Shown here: piece by piece, positions 52,058-60,854 of the stretch
How positions within the stretch are numbered: position 1 is the stretch's first letter
How the letters are laid out: the number at the start of each line of letters is the position of its first letter
NCBI GenBank assembly: GCA_017447875.1
Contig: JAFSMP010000028.1
Coordinates: 17,082-81,081 of the forward strand
Length of the DNA: 64,000 nt
DNA from: Paludibacteraceae bacterium
GTDB lineage: Bacteria; Bacteroidota; Bacteroidia; Bacteroidales; Paludibacteraceae
Reading direction: 5' to 3'
The notes under the pieces: generated by a model
What the model was told of the DNA's origin: nothing
Databases searched by the model: none
What the model saw: the letters and a program-made list of their open reading frames with translations, nothing else
Translations under genes and position numbers: made by a program

Positions 52058-52070
52058 TTTTCAATTCGAA
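52050..52070. repeat. 7-bp tandem units at the surA-ostA junction
   Basis: ATTTTCA twice, then ATTCGAA. Covers the start of the OstA-like gene and the end of surA. Confidence 0.6.
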
Positions 52071-53407
52071 TGAATCCAATTGGGATATTCAAACTCACAA
52101 TCCTGCCATCCCGGAGCAATCTGCACATAGGTATTCTTCTGCTTCTGCAGGATCCAGTCATGAATCAACTCCGCCCCTTTCTTCTGCTCCAGCATCGACT
52201 TGATAGCCTGGAAATCATCTGCCAGGTTCGCCCGGTGGATATCCATCTTTTTCTTCACCCGAACGATAGCGCATACCTCCTTATTCTTACTCTGATCCAT
52301 CATCACAAACGGTTGCGACACCTCCCCTTCATTCAGGCTGTAGATCTGTTTCGCGATCTCGGGAGCCAAGTCCTGGTACTCAAAACGGCTGCTTCCCGTA
52401 TTGGGATTGATCATCAGACCGGCGTTCATGACGGTGTTCTTGTCTTCCGAGAAACGGATGACTGCTTGCTCGAAGAGCAGACTGTCCGCCAGAATCAACT
52501 GACGGATACTGTCTAACTTCTCGATCGCGTTCACCTTGTCCGTCGCACTGATACGAGGCCGTAACAGGATATGACGGCAGTTGATACGGTCACCTTTCTT
52601 CTCAATCAACTGAATGATATGGTATCCGTATTCGGACTGCACGATACGACTCACGCGCTTGGGGTCATTGAGGTTAAACGCCACATCCGCGAACTCCGGA
52701 ACCAACTGACCTTTCCCCACAAACCCCAACTCACCGCCACGTTTGGCACTCTCCGTATCTTCAGAGTACAGACGTGCTAACATGCTGAAATCCGCACTAC
52801 CGCTCTGGATACGCTCCGTGAACTCACGCAGACGCTGCTTTACCCGCTCGGTTTCTTCCACCGGAACCGGCGGTTCGAAACTCAGGATCTGCACCTCCAC
52901 CTGCGCCGGCATCATCGGAATCGAATCCAACGGTAAGGCGTTATAGAACCGCCGTATCTCGGCCGGCGTCGGTTTGATACCCGACGTCAACTTCTGCTGC
53001 ATCTGCTGGATGATCATCTGGTGCCTAACCGATGTCATCATCTCTTCGCGAATCTCACTGCTCGGCTTGCGGAAATACTCCTCCATCTTCTCTTTCGATC
53101 CGATCTGCGAGATGTAGTAGTTCATTCGCATATCCACCTGGTGACTCACCGTCGACTCATTGGCTTCCACCGAGTCCAGTTCTGCCTGATGCAAGAATAA
53201 CTTCTGAATCGCCAACTGCTCCGGAATCACGCAATACGGGTCACCTGGGATCTGCTGACCCTCATACTGCGCCCTCATTCGCTCTTCTTCCACCTCACTG
53301 CGCAGGATCGCTTCGTCTCCCACTACCCATACTACCTCATCGATCACACTCTGTGCAACCATACTGAGGCTGAGCGCCAAAAATGCTATAATACTGTATG
53401 TTCTCAT
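52061..53407 (-). CDS. surA: SurA-like periplasmic peptidylprolyl isomerase
   Basis: Chaperone for outer-membrane proteins. 448 residues: signal peptide 1-18, N-terminal SurA helical domain (VIDEVVWVVGDEAILRSEVE), first parvulin domain near 165-265 (SGSADFSMLARLYSEDTESAKRGGELGFVGKG in parts), and a second, more divergent parvulin domain starting with CRHILLRPRIS near 275. Followed by the OstA-like gene and preceded, with a 4-bp overlap, by a SurA-like lipoprotein gene, a coherent outer-membrane biogenesis block. Confidence 0.92.
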   Translation of the reverse strand: MRTYSIIAFLALSLSMVAQSVIDEVVWVVGDEAILRSEVEEERMRAQYEGQQIPGDPYCVIPEQLAIQKLFLHQAELDSVEANESTVSHQVDMRMNYYISQIGSKEKMEEYFRKPSSEIREEMMTSVRHQMIIQQMQQKLTSGIKPTPAEIRRFYNALPLDSIPMMPAQVEVQILSFEPPVPVEETERVKQRLREFTERIQSGSADFSMLARLYSEDTESAKRGGELGFVGKGQLVPEFADVAFNLNDPKRVSRIVQSEYGYHIIQLIEKKGDRINCRHILLRPRISATDKVNAIEKLDSIRQLILADSLLFEQAVIRFSEDKNTVMNAGLMINPNTGSSRFEYQDLAPEIAKQIYSLNEGEVSQPFVMMDQSKNKEVCAIVRVKKKMDIHRANLADDFQAIKSMLEQKKGAELIHDWILQKQKNTYVQIAPGWQDCEFEYPNWIHSN

Positions 53408-54324
53408 TCGTAAAACTTTAACTGCTGTTTGTCAATTGCCTCTTGGTACATCCTTTCCCGTTCGGCTTGCAAGAACTCCACCTGACGGGCGTTCAGCACG
53501 ATCTTCTCGATCTGCGGCCGTGCATAATCCACCGGCATCGCCTCACCGCGCATGTGCTTGTCGGTGATACGCAAGATATATGTCTTCTCGTCATTCGCTA
53601 CCTCGATACGGTCGCTATACCGTAACTTATTCTCCAACTCTGCACGCTCCATCGGTATATGACGAAGCATCTCCGTCGTCGTCAACCATCGATCGGTGAA
53701 CAGTTCATACCCCGTCGCATTCTGATACACGTATTTCTCGATCTCATCCAGCACATTAGCGGCCTTACCTTTACCTGCTTTCGTCTTACGCCCCGCCTTA
53801 CCGCTCTGGATCACCTCCTCGATACGCTCTGCGCCCACTTTCATCAACCATTGACGTAACTTCGGTACGTTCGGTGCATCTTTCGGCACAATCACCAGCA
53901 CACCCTTCATGATGCTCTCGTCTAACTTAAACCGGTTAGGCATCTGCTCATAGATCGCTTGCACCGCGGAGTCGGCCACCTCTTTCGACATTCGCTGGGC
54001 AACCAACCGCTCTTCATACACCTGCGTATAAAGGGTCTTCCGGTACTCCGCTACCATCGCCTCCAGACGCTCATTCGTGTGCGATATGGCATTGCCGTAA
54101 ATCAGCACATCTTCCGCCCATTGACGGATATACTGCTCCGTCACGCGGGCACTGTCCACACTGTCCAGACCTATACACAACTCGTCCAGCGTTGATTGGT
54201 ACAGATAATGACCGTTCAGTTCAGCCACGGCTCCTACCTGCTGTTTCTTCTCCATGACCTGGCAACCCGCCAGCAACAAGGCCAGGCCTACAGTCCAAAA
54301 ACCTATGTTTGTGTATCTTCTCAT
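53404..54324 (-). CDS. SurA-N-like lipoprotein
   Basis: 306 residues. Lipobox LLAGC (Cys21). The mature protein is mostly helical with the SurA N-domain-like opening VAELNGHYLYQSTLDELC and a C-terminal helix that ends ERMYQEAIDKQQLKFYE. No complete parvulin active site is seen, so it is likely a chaperone-like partner of the adjoining SurA. Gene order and the 4-bp overlap with surA support a joint role. Confidence 0.75.
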   Translation of the reverse strand: MRRYTNIGFWTVGLALLLAGCQVMEKKQQVGAVAELNGHYLYQSTLDELCIGLDSVDSARVTEQYIRQWAEDVLIYGNAISHTNERLEAMVAEYRKTLYTQVYEERLVAQRMSKEVADSAVQAIYEQMPNRFKLDESIMKGVLVIVPKDAPNVPKLRQWLMKVGAERIEEVIQSGKAGRKTKAGKGKAANVLDEIEKYVYQNATGYELFTDRWLTTTEMLRHIPMERAELENKLRYSDRIEVANDEKTYILRITDKHMRGEAMPVDYARPQIEKIVLNARQVEFLQAERERMYQEAIDKQQLKFYE

Positions 54325-54336
54325 TGTGTCGGTTCG

Positions 54337-56022
54337 TTACTCATGCGTGATCTCCGGTGCTACCATCTTCAAGAAGCTTTCCGGCAAGGCCAGACGGTTC
54401 GGACCCACCGAATGACCGTACTGGTTGCGCTTGAAATCACCGTTCTCCTCCTTGCGCTCCTGACCGTCCAGGAACTTCGTCATCAGGTAGATACCTAACT
54501 TCTGCCAATCGCTCACCAGGTTCTCTGCCTGCGAGCAGGAATAAGCCGTCAAGAACGAACGCGCATCCTCCTCACTCATCTGCTTCGCTTTCTCATCCAC
54601 GCCGGCCACCTGCGTATTGAACTTATCGTCCCATATCTGCTGCCTCTCCCGGATATGCGGATACATGCGGCTGTACTTGGTGTACGCCCAGTTAGCGACG
54701 ATATTGAAAGTCCACCATGCACTCGTCGGTGAGTACGTATAGCTGTCTCCGTTACCTTCTGCGAAACACTCCGGTACATGAGTCAGACAACTGTACATCG
54801 GTGTATAACAGGAGCACGAAGCGTCGTCCACACCGAACCAGAAGATACCGTATTTACTGTATCCGCGCATTTGCGACACATAGGACCATGCCGTCTGTTG
54901 CGTAGCCGTCGGACGCTCATACCAGTACTGCAAGGTGTCCGTACCGTTCACCGCGCACTTGAAGCCCAAGCCTCCGTAACGTAACTTACTGTTCCACGGA
55001 CCGGCATCAGTTCCCTGCGTGATGTCCAGCGGTGTACCTTTATACTCGTCTCTCATGCACTCTTTCATATCCTGAACTGTCACTTTCTTATTCGGTACGA
55101 TCCATAACGGCATATGTTCTCCTTCATCCTTACCCTGCGTCTCACGGAAAGTCTTACCCGTTGCATAATCCAGATAGCGGTCCATGTCATCGCTGAAATG
55201 ACGGAAGAACGACCATACCCGTGCCTCACATACATAGAGTCCGCTGAAGTCAAACGGGTTATACGCGGCCTGATAACTGAAGTCCTTGTCTTCACCGGTA
55301 AAATATCCTTTCTCACGAGCAAAAGCAATCAGGTCCTTATCCCACATCCAATCGCCGTTCACCATGCAGTTGAGCTTTTTATTCAGTTTCGTCTTCTTGC
55401 CCACCGGCAGCGTCGTGATACGCGCCTGGTTAGCGTGCGCAGCGATCGCGTTGTCCGGAATACGAACAGCCGCCCAGTTGGCTCCCTTCTGACCCGGACC
55501 CTTACCGATCAGATCCATGATCCATACCTCGGTCGGGTCACCGATCGAGAACGACTCTCCTTCCGAGGCGTACCCGTATTCATTCACCAGCGTGATCATC
55601 CACTCGATGGCTTCACGGGCGGTCTTCGAACGCTCCAAAGCGATATAGATCAGACTGCCGTAATCGACACCTACCGTGTCCCATAAGGCCTCACGACCAC
55701 CCCAGGTTGTCTCACCGATCGTCACTTGGTGCTCGTTCATATTACCTACCACCGAATAGGTATGTTTCACTTGCGGGATCGATCCCAACGGACGACCCGT
55801 GTCCCAGTCTTCCACTACCCGCATGGCTCCTTCCTCATAATCCGCTGCCGGCGAGAAATGTAAGAAACCGTACATGCCGTACGAGTCTGCGGCATAAGAG
55901 ATCATCGTACTGCCGTCCGCCGAAGCGTCTTTACCTACCAGAAAATTGGTACATGCATTGATATCTGAATACTGACAACTGATCACTGTCAGCAGCAACG
56001 CTGCTACTATATATCTTCTCAT
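54337..56022 (-). CDS. C69-family dipeptidase
   Basis: N-terminal-nucleophile peptidase, 561 residues. Signal/propeptide is followed by Cys24 in INACTNFLVGKDASADGS, the residue that becomes the nucleophile after processing. Further family blocks: NEHQVTIGETTWGGRE near 130 and SFSIGDPTEVWIMDL near 182, and GANWAAVRIPDNAIAAHANQAR (in parts). Probably cleaves dipeptides in the periplasm or at the surface and supplies amino acids. Overlaps the glycogen synthase gene by four bases. Confidence 0.9.
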   Translation of the reverse strand: MRRYIVAALLLTVISCQYSDINACTNFLVGKDASADGSTMISYAADSYGMYGFLHFSPAADYEEGAMRVVEDWDTGRPLGSIPQVKHTYSVVGNMNEHQVTIGETTWGGREALWDTVGVDYGSLIYIALERSKTAREAIEWMITLVNEYGYASEGESFSIGDPTEVWIMDLIGKGPGQKGANWAAVRIPDNAIAAHANQARITTLPVGKKTKLNKKLNCMVNGDWMWDKDLIAFAREKGYFTGEDKDFSYQAAYNPFDFSGLYVCEARVWSFFRHFSDDMDRYLDYATGKTFRETQGKDEGEHMPLWIVPNKKVTVQDMKECMRDEYKGTPLDITQGTDAGPWNSKLRYGGLGFKCAVNGTDTLQYWYERPTATQQTAWSYVSQMRGYSKYGIFWFGVDDASCSCYTPMYSCLTHVPECFAEGNGDSYTYSPTSAWWTFNIVANWAYTKYSRMYPHIRERQQIWDDKFNTQVAGVDEKAKQMSEEDARSFLTAYSCSQAENLVSDWQKLGIYLMTKFLDGQERKEENGDFKRNQYGHSVGPNRLALPESFLKMVAPEITHE

Positions 56023-57551
56023 AACAATCTTGGGTTTTGCATTTCATTCACTCGGGTGTCTCTGTTTTTCAAAGCGATCTCATAGGCCTTGCGGTAGTAC
56101 TTGAAGAACGACTTCCACTCTGCTTTCTTGGCGATAGCCGCCGCTTCCTTGCGGGCACGTGCCGTGTCCTCGTCACTCAGGTGCGCAAAACGAATCACAT
56201 CTTCCGCGATGTTCTCTGCGACCTGGTCGTAGTTGGAGTCATTGCGTTCAATCACCTCCACACCGTACCGCTCTTTCTGTTGCGCAGCCCAGGCTCCGAA
56301 ACCGGCTAAGGACGTAGTGATCGTCGGTACATGGAAAGCACAGCTCTCCAGCGGCGTATAGCCCCAGGGTTCGTAGTACGACGGGAAGACCGTCAGGTCC
56401 AAACCGATCAGCAGATCATAATAGGTCTTACCGAAAAGCGGATCATGACCGTCCAGGTAATACGGTGCAAAGACCGCACTCACCTTACCCTTACGCGCCG
56501 GAGCACGGTCCAGATAGGGTACCATCACAAATACCACCACATCCCGTTCCTGCTGACGACTAAGGTGGATCTTCTGCGCTAACTTATCCATCGCCAAGGC
56601 AAACACATCGATACCTTTGTTCTTCATCTCCAATCGGCCGGAGATACCGATGAACAGGGCGTCGTCCGAGACCCGCTCATTGAGCAGGTGCTCCGCTACC
56701 CGTTTCAAGGCCACACGCGCCTCAGCACGTTTCGTATCGAAGGCCTTACCCTTCGGCACAAACGTCGGTTCGAAGCCGTTCGGCGTCACGATATCCACGG
56801 GTTTGTCCAGCAGTTGGGCACACTCACGCGCCGTGATGTCACTCACCGTCGTGAAGCAGTCCGCATGGTGCGCCGCCTGTTTCTCCACCGAGTGCTTGCT
56901 CACCATGTTCAACTCATAGGCCATCTGGTCACCGTTATACGCCTCGAAATAGTCATACAGCGGTTTACCGTTACCCGCTATCGACCGACCGATACCCGTT
57001 GCATGGGTTGTGAACAAAGTCGCTATCTGCGGACAGTGATCTTGCAGATAGAACACCGCAAAAGCCGTCTGCCATTCATTGGCATGTGCACATACATTCG
57101 GCTTCGGTTGACCTTTCTTGCATAAAGAGTGATACAGACTCTCCATGACCATGCCTGCGGCACAACCGAACATACACGACTCGTCATAATCGCCGTACGC
57201 CGCGTGACTCTGCACATTGAACTTACGCCATGCCCAACCGTAGATCTCATCTTTCTGAGACCATACGGCATCGAACTTAATCAGCACCGCGATCGGTTCT
57301 CCCGGCACTCGCCAGCGACCGACACGAATAGGCATTTGTAATTCGTTCACCTTCGATCTCCAGTCTTTAAGCAGTTTCTTGTCCTCCTTAAAGTAGATAT
57401 CACTGTGTTCACCGAAATCAGGACCGAAGAAAACCACCTTGTCCGGGTGTTCGACTTGCATGGAAGCTGCACGCGTACTCAACACCGCGTAGATACCGCC
57501 TACGCGGTTACACACTTCCCATGAGGTCTCAAAAATGTAGTCTGGTTGCAT
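56019..57551 (-). CDS. Glycogen synthase, GT3 type
   Basis: 510 residues. The opening FETSWEVCNRVGGIYAVLSTRA and HANEWQTAFAVFYLQ are diagnostic of the eukaryote-like GT3 glycogen synthases kept in Bacteroidetes, not of GlgA (GT5). Catalytic Glu pair lies in FPSYYEPWGYTPLESCAFHVP near 402; the sugar-nucleotide arginine/lysine block is ISGRLEMKNKGIDVF near 310. Builds glycogen that GlgP (6159-8723) degrades. Embedded between the PKD lipoprotein and C69 genes. Confidence 0.92.
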   Translation of the reverse strand: MQPDYIFETSWEVCNRVGGIYAVLSTRAASMQVEHPDKVVFFGPDFGEHSDIYFKEDKKLLKDWRSKVNELQMPIRVGRWRVPGEPIAVLIKFDAVWSQKDEIYGWAWRKFNVQSHAAYGDYDESCMFGCAAGMVMESLYHSLCKKGQPKPNVCAHANEWQTAFAVFYLQDHCPQIATLFTTHATGIGRSIAGNGKPLYDYFEAYNGDQMAYELNMVSKHSVEKQAAHHADCFTTVSDITARECAQLLDKPVDIVTPNGFEPTFVPKGKAFDTKRAEARVALKRVAEHLLNERVSDDALFIGISGRLEMKNKGIDVFALAMDKLAQKIHLSRQQERDVVVFVMVPYLDRAPARKGKVSAVFAPYYLDGHDPLFGKTYYDLLIGLDLTVFPSYYEPWGYTPLESCAFHVPTITTSLAGFGAWAAQQKERYGVEVIERNDSNYDQVAENIAEDVIRFAHLSDEDTARARKEAAAIAKKAEWKSFFKYYRKAYEIALKNRDTRVNEMQNPRLL

Positions 57552-57559
57552 ATATAGAT

Positions 57560-58591
57560 TTATTTAGATTCTCCATCTGCCGCAATCTTCGTCACGTCAC
57601 TAAGGCTGTTCAACTGCTCCGGTACGGTCACGAACTTATTGTTGTCCGAACCGATGAACGGCATGTACCATACGCCCTGCGCATTTGCCCAGTAGATACG
57701 GCTGTCTTTGGTATCGAGGGTCATCGCCGAACACGGTGCGTCGTCAATCTGCACGATGTTGGAACCGTCGATATTCGCTACCCATAACCCGTTTCCGCGG
57801 AAATACAACTTACGGCTGGCGATATGAAAACCCTCGATGGCCGGGAACACCGTCGCCAACTCCGCCAAGGTGAACTCATACCCGTTATAGGTCTGCACCG
57901 TGTCTTGCTCAGTCTTCATTACCGTCGAGTCGCGTTCCGCCAACGCGATCGGTTGCTCCGCCTTACTGCCGAAGATACGCTGACGGTAGTCGCACTGAAC
58001 CGTACGCATCACCACCGAGTTCGTTGCACGGTCCGACACCTCGAACGTCTGCTCAATCACCGTCGTCACGCCGTTAAGCGTCACCTTCAATCCGACCGGA
58101 GCCTCCGCCATCGGTTGCAAGAAATACAGATGTAAAGCCGACTTCTTCATCGTCGTGTCTGTCACCACCGCATACTCCGTCTCACCCGGCAGATACCACT
58201 CGTACTTCACCTCGTAGTTATACGGGTTGTACACCACTGCTTTGAACGTGTAGTCTTTGTACACTACCAGGTTCGTGTCCGTACACTCGAAGGTCGGTAT
58301 CGTGTCATACACCGTGATCTGCTTCGTCGCGGTCCATTTGTTCTTCTTGTCAACCTTCAGCATCACGCTGTACGTACCCGGTTGCTTGTACGTGTGCGTG
58401 GGCGATTTCAGCGTCGACATCGCGCCGTCACCGAAGGTCCAACTCCAGTCCTCACCCGAGGAGGACAGATTGGTGAACGCCACCGTCTGACCCGCACGAG
58501 GCGATTCCGGACTATAACTGAAGTCCACACTCTTATGCTTGCACGCCATCACGGCTAAGCAGATCATCAATAATACGAATATTTTTCTCAT
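57560..58591 (-). CDS. Lipoprotein with PKD domain and C-terminal propeller-like segment
   Basis: 343 residues from MRKIFVLLMICLAVMAC, which carries a lipobox at Cys17. Residues 25-95 are a PKD domain (AGQTVAFTNLSSSGEDWSWTFGDG ... PTHTYKQPGTYSVMLKV in parts). A second beta-domain follows, and the C-terminus has YWTD-like blades (GLWVANIDGSNIVQIDD, DTKDSRIYWANAQGVWYMPF). Likely surface-exposed binding protein. Unusually, its first 59 bp overlap the end of miaA in another frame, so the signal peptide DNA also encodes the MiaA tail. Confidence 0.75.
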   Translation of the reverse strand: MRKIFVLLMICLAVMACKHKSVDFSYSPESPRAGQTVAFTNLSSSGEDWSWTFGDGAMSTLKSPTHTYKQPGTYSVMLKVDKKNKWTATKQITVYDTIPTFECTDTNLVVYKDYTFKAVVYNPYNYEVKYEWYLPGETEYAVVTDTTMKKSALHLYFLQPMAEAPVGLKVTLNGVTTVIEQTFEVSDRATNSVVMRTVQCDYRQRIFGSKAEQPIALAERDSTVMKTEQDTVQTYNGYEFTLAELATVFPAIEGFHIASRKLYFRGNGLWVANIDGSNIVQIDDAPCSAMTLDTKDSRIYWANAQGVWYMPFIGSDNNKFVTVPEQLNSLSDVTKIAADGESK

Positions 58592-59465
58592 AACTCTCGT
58601 TGGCATCTAACCAATATATCTCTTTGTCGCGTCGGAACCAAGTCAACTGCCGCTTGGCATAATGACGCGTGTTTTGTTGTATCAATTCAATCGCCCTGTT
58701 CAGGTCATACTCCCCGTCCAGATAAGCGAACAGCTCTTTGTATCCCACCGTCTGCAGACTATTCAAGTTCCGTTTGTCATATACGCGTTTCACTTCGTCT
58801 TCCAATCCGTCCCTCATCATCTGCTTCACGCGCTCGTCTATGCGCGCGTACAATTGTGCGCGATCTCGCTCCAATCCTACTTTCACGATCCGGAACGGAC
58901 GCTCCTTGACGGTGTTGGTTCGGAGCGATGAATAGGGTTTACCGGTCGTCAGGCATAATTCCACGCAATGCATCAGACGGGCAGGGTTCTGCGGATCCAC
59001 TTGCTGCCAGTACACCGGATCCAACTGCTGCACTTGCGCTTGCAACCAACCGATACCGGCTTCTTCATACCCCTTCTGCACCGACGCACGAACCTCCTTT
59101 GGCACGGCCGGAAGGTCATCCAAACCCTTACACACGGCATCGGCATAGAGCATCGATCCGCCGGTCATGACCACTATGTCATGCGTTCTGTATAACTCAT
59201 CCAACAGCGCCATCGCATCCCGCTCGTACTGACCCGCATTATAATCCTCTTCCAATGCCCGCGTGCCTACAAAATAATGCTTCACACGCGCCAGCTCTTC
59301 TGCCGTCGGAGCCGCTGTACCGATAGGGATATCCCGAAAAACCTGACGGCTGTCGCAACTCACGATCGGACTTCCGTACCGCTCCGCTTCCTGCAACGCC
59401 AGTTCCGTCTTCCCTACTCCCGTCGGACCGAGAATCAGCAACAATGTCTTAGAACATCGTGCCAT
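58533..59465 (-). CDS. miaA: tRNA dimethylallyltransferase
   Basis: Adds the isopentenyl group to A37 of tRNAs that read UNN codons. 310 residues. P-loop GPTGVGKTELAL near residue 13, SCDSRQVFRDIPIGTAAPT near 36, and the tRNA-binding block TVGYKELFAYLDGEYDL with QNTRHYAKRQLTWFR near 275. I start at ATG 59465; a TTG two codons earlier is possible. It overlaps the previous gene by 17 bp and the next by 59 bp, part of the tightly packed minus-strand unit. Confidence 0.95.
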   Translation of the reverse strand: MARCSKTLLLILGPTGVGKTELALQEAERYGSPIVSCDSRQVFRDIPIGTAAPTAEELARVKHYFVGTRALEEDYNAGQYERDAMALLDELYRTHDIVVMTGGSMLYADAVCKGLDDLPAVPKEVRASVQKGYEEAGIGWLQAQVQQLDPVYWQQVDPQNPARLMHCVELCLTTGKPYSSLRTNTVKERPFRIVKVGLERDRAQLYARIDERVKQMMRDGLEDEVKRVYDKRNLNSLQTVGYKELFAYLDGEYDLNRAIELIQQNTRHYAKRQLTWFRRDKEIYWLDANESYEKNIRIIDDLLSRDGVQA

Positions 59466-60000
59466 CGTCAAAACTCAGGTCCTGGAATCCTTCCATATCC
59501 AAGTCCCCTAAGTCGTACTCGTCCTTGAACTCGTCGTCGAGCATGAAGTCATCGTCACCCTTACCGCCTCCGATACCGGCGAACGGATCTTCCGATTTCA
59601 ACTGCTTAGGCGCCTTACCCTTGCTCTCCACGCACTCTACGCCGTTCATCGAACCCGGTTTGATATCCTTAAGTGAACCGAAGAAATAACGCTCGAACAT
59701 CGGATCGAAGATATAGATCAGACGCTGACCCACCTCATCAATCAAGTCCGACAGACGCGTCTCGTTCATCACCATATTGTCGTACTCCGGACCCGACTCC
59801 ATCTCCACCAAGGTCACCTCCTGACCCTTCTCCCACTCATCGTTACACATAAAGAACGACGTCATCTGATCGTCCGGATAACCCACACTCTTCAGAATCG
59901 CATTGTGCAGATCCAGAAACGTAGCGTCTGCGTCCGCTTCAAACACGCGGCGGAAGGCAGGATCACCTTCTTCGCACGAAAAAGTAAATCGATATTTCAT
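59449..60000 (-). CDS. pRiA4b ORF-3-like domain protein with acidic tail
   Basis: 183 residues. Residues 1-105 match the pattern of the pRiA4b ORF-3-like family (YRFTFSCEEGDPAFRRVFEADADATFLDLHNAIL ... MTSFFMCNDEW in parts), a common but uncharacterised cytoplasmic domain. Residues 135-183 are strongly acidic (GKGDDDFMLDDEFKDEYDLG), suggesting a flexible interaction tail. First gene of the twelve-gene unit running to 46078, with the only recognisable promoter for that unit directly upstream. Confidence 0.82.
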   Translation of the reverse strand: MKYRFTFSCEEGDPAFRRVFEADADATFLDLHNAILKSVGYPDDQMTSFFMCNDEWEKGQEVTLVEMESGPEYDNMVMNETRLSDLIDEVGQRLIYIFDPMFERYFFGSLKDIKPGSMNGVECVESKGKAPKQLKSEDPFAGIGGGKGDDDFMLDDEFKDEYDLGDLDMEGFQDLSFDDGTMF

Positions 60001-60029
60001 ATTCTTTGGGTATTAATCAAAATCGGGCG

Positions 60030-60061
60030 CAAAATTACAAAAAATTTTTCATATATGCAAA
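60030..60061 (-). promoter_or_regulatory. Promoter of the twelve-gene unit 60000-46078
   Basis: Minus strand TTTG at 60061-60058 and TAATTTTG at 60037-60030, 20 bp apart. Confidence 0.78.
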
Positions 60062-60095
60062 TGAAAAGTAATTTTTTGTCGAAATATGCTTTCTT

Positions 60096-60127
60096 CTTGC
60101 ATATCTCAAAAAAAAGTTGTACCTTTG
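60096..60127 (+). promoter_or_regulatory. Promoter of the hemolysin III-like gene
   Basis: CTTG at 60096-60099 and TACCTTTG at 60120-60127, 20 bp apart, with A8 and GTTG in the spacer. Confidence 0.8.
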
Positions 60128-60158
60128 CAGCCGATTTCGGAATACCGCTTGGGGAACG

Positions 60159-60824
60159 ATGAACAGAGTACGCACATATTGGACACAATTACCTGCCGAA
60201 GAGAAGGCCAACACACTGACCCACATCTTCCCTACGCTCGCCACACTCATCCTTGCGTGGCCGCTGATGGCGTTGGCCTGCCAATCCCAAATGTCCAATG
60301 CCAAATGTCAAATTGCCGGTACGGCTCTGTTCCTGCTCGGCATGCTTCTGATGTTCACCTCTTCTACCTTGTACCACGCGGTGACCGAACCGAAAGCCAA
60401 AGCGCGCTTGCGGATCTTTGACCATATATCCATCTACGTCATGATAGCGGGTTCGTACTCGCTGATATGTCTGTCGGTCGTAGGCGGTTGGATGGGGATA
60501 TCCTTATTCATCTTCCTGTGGGCGTGTGTCCTCGCAGGTGCGATCGGGAAATTCGTGGCGTTAGGCAAGCACCCGCATCTGTCTCTGGCGCTCTACCTGG
60601 CCATGGGTTGGGTTGCCCTGCTGATCCTCTACCCGATGTGGCAGAACATGAGTCACGCGGCATTCTTCTGGGTCTTTGCGGAAGGAATCTTCTATTCGAT
60701 AGGAGCCTATTTCTTCAGCAAAGATGAAGAGCGCGCCTTCTACCATGCCATTTGGCATGTGTTCATCATGCTCGGCGCGGCCAGTCATACCATCGCTACC
60801 TGGCTGATCCTGATGCCGGCTTAA
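60159..60824 (+). CDS. Hemolysin III/PAQR-family membrane protein
   Basis: 221 residues, seven hydrophobic segments. Start chosen at MNRVRTYWTQ (60159), after the promoter. Family landmarks: STLYHAVTEPKAKARLRIFDHISIYVMIAGSY (in parts) near 65-95, and the C-terminal FYHAIWHVFIMLGAASH with the metal-binding histidines. True role in bacteria is unclear; the name comes from a Bacillus protein. The loop after the first transmembrane helix (CQSQMSNAKCQI) is encoded by five heptad repeats and seems inserted. Confidence 0.88.
   Translation: MNRVRTYWTQLPAEEKANTLTHIFPTLATLILAWPLMALACQSQMSNAKCQIAGTALFLLGMLLMFTSSTLYHAVTEPKAKARLRIFDHISIYVMIAGSYSLICLSVVGGWMGISLFIFLWACVLAGAIGKFVALGKHPHLSLALYLAMGWVALLILYPMWQNMSHAAFFWVFAEGIFYSIGAYFFSKDEERAFYHAIWHVFIMLGAASHTIATWLILMPA
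60281..60315. repeat. Five 7-bp tandem units in the hemolysin III-like gene
   Basis: CCAATCC, CAAATGT, CCAATGC, CAAATGT, CAAATTG. 35 bp, translated as QSQMSNAKCQI. Confidence 0.88.
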
Positions 60825-60854
60825 AGAGAAAGAACAACGAAATAGCTATAAATC

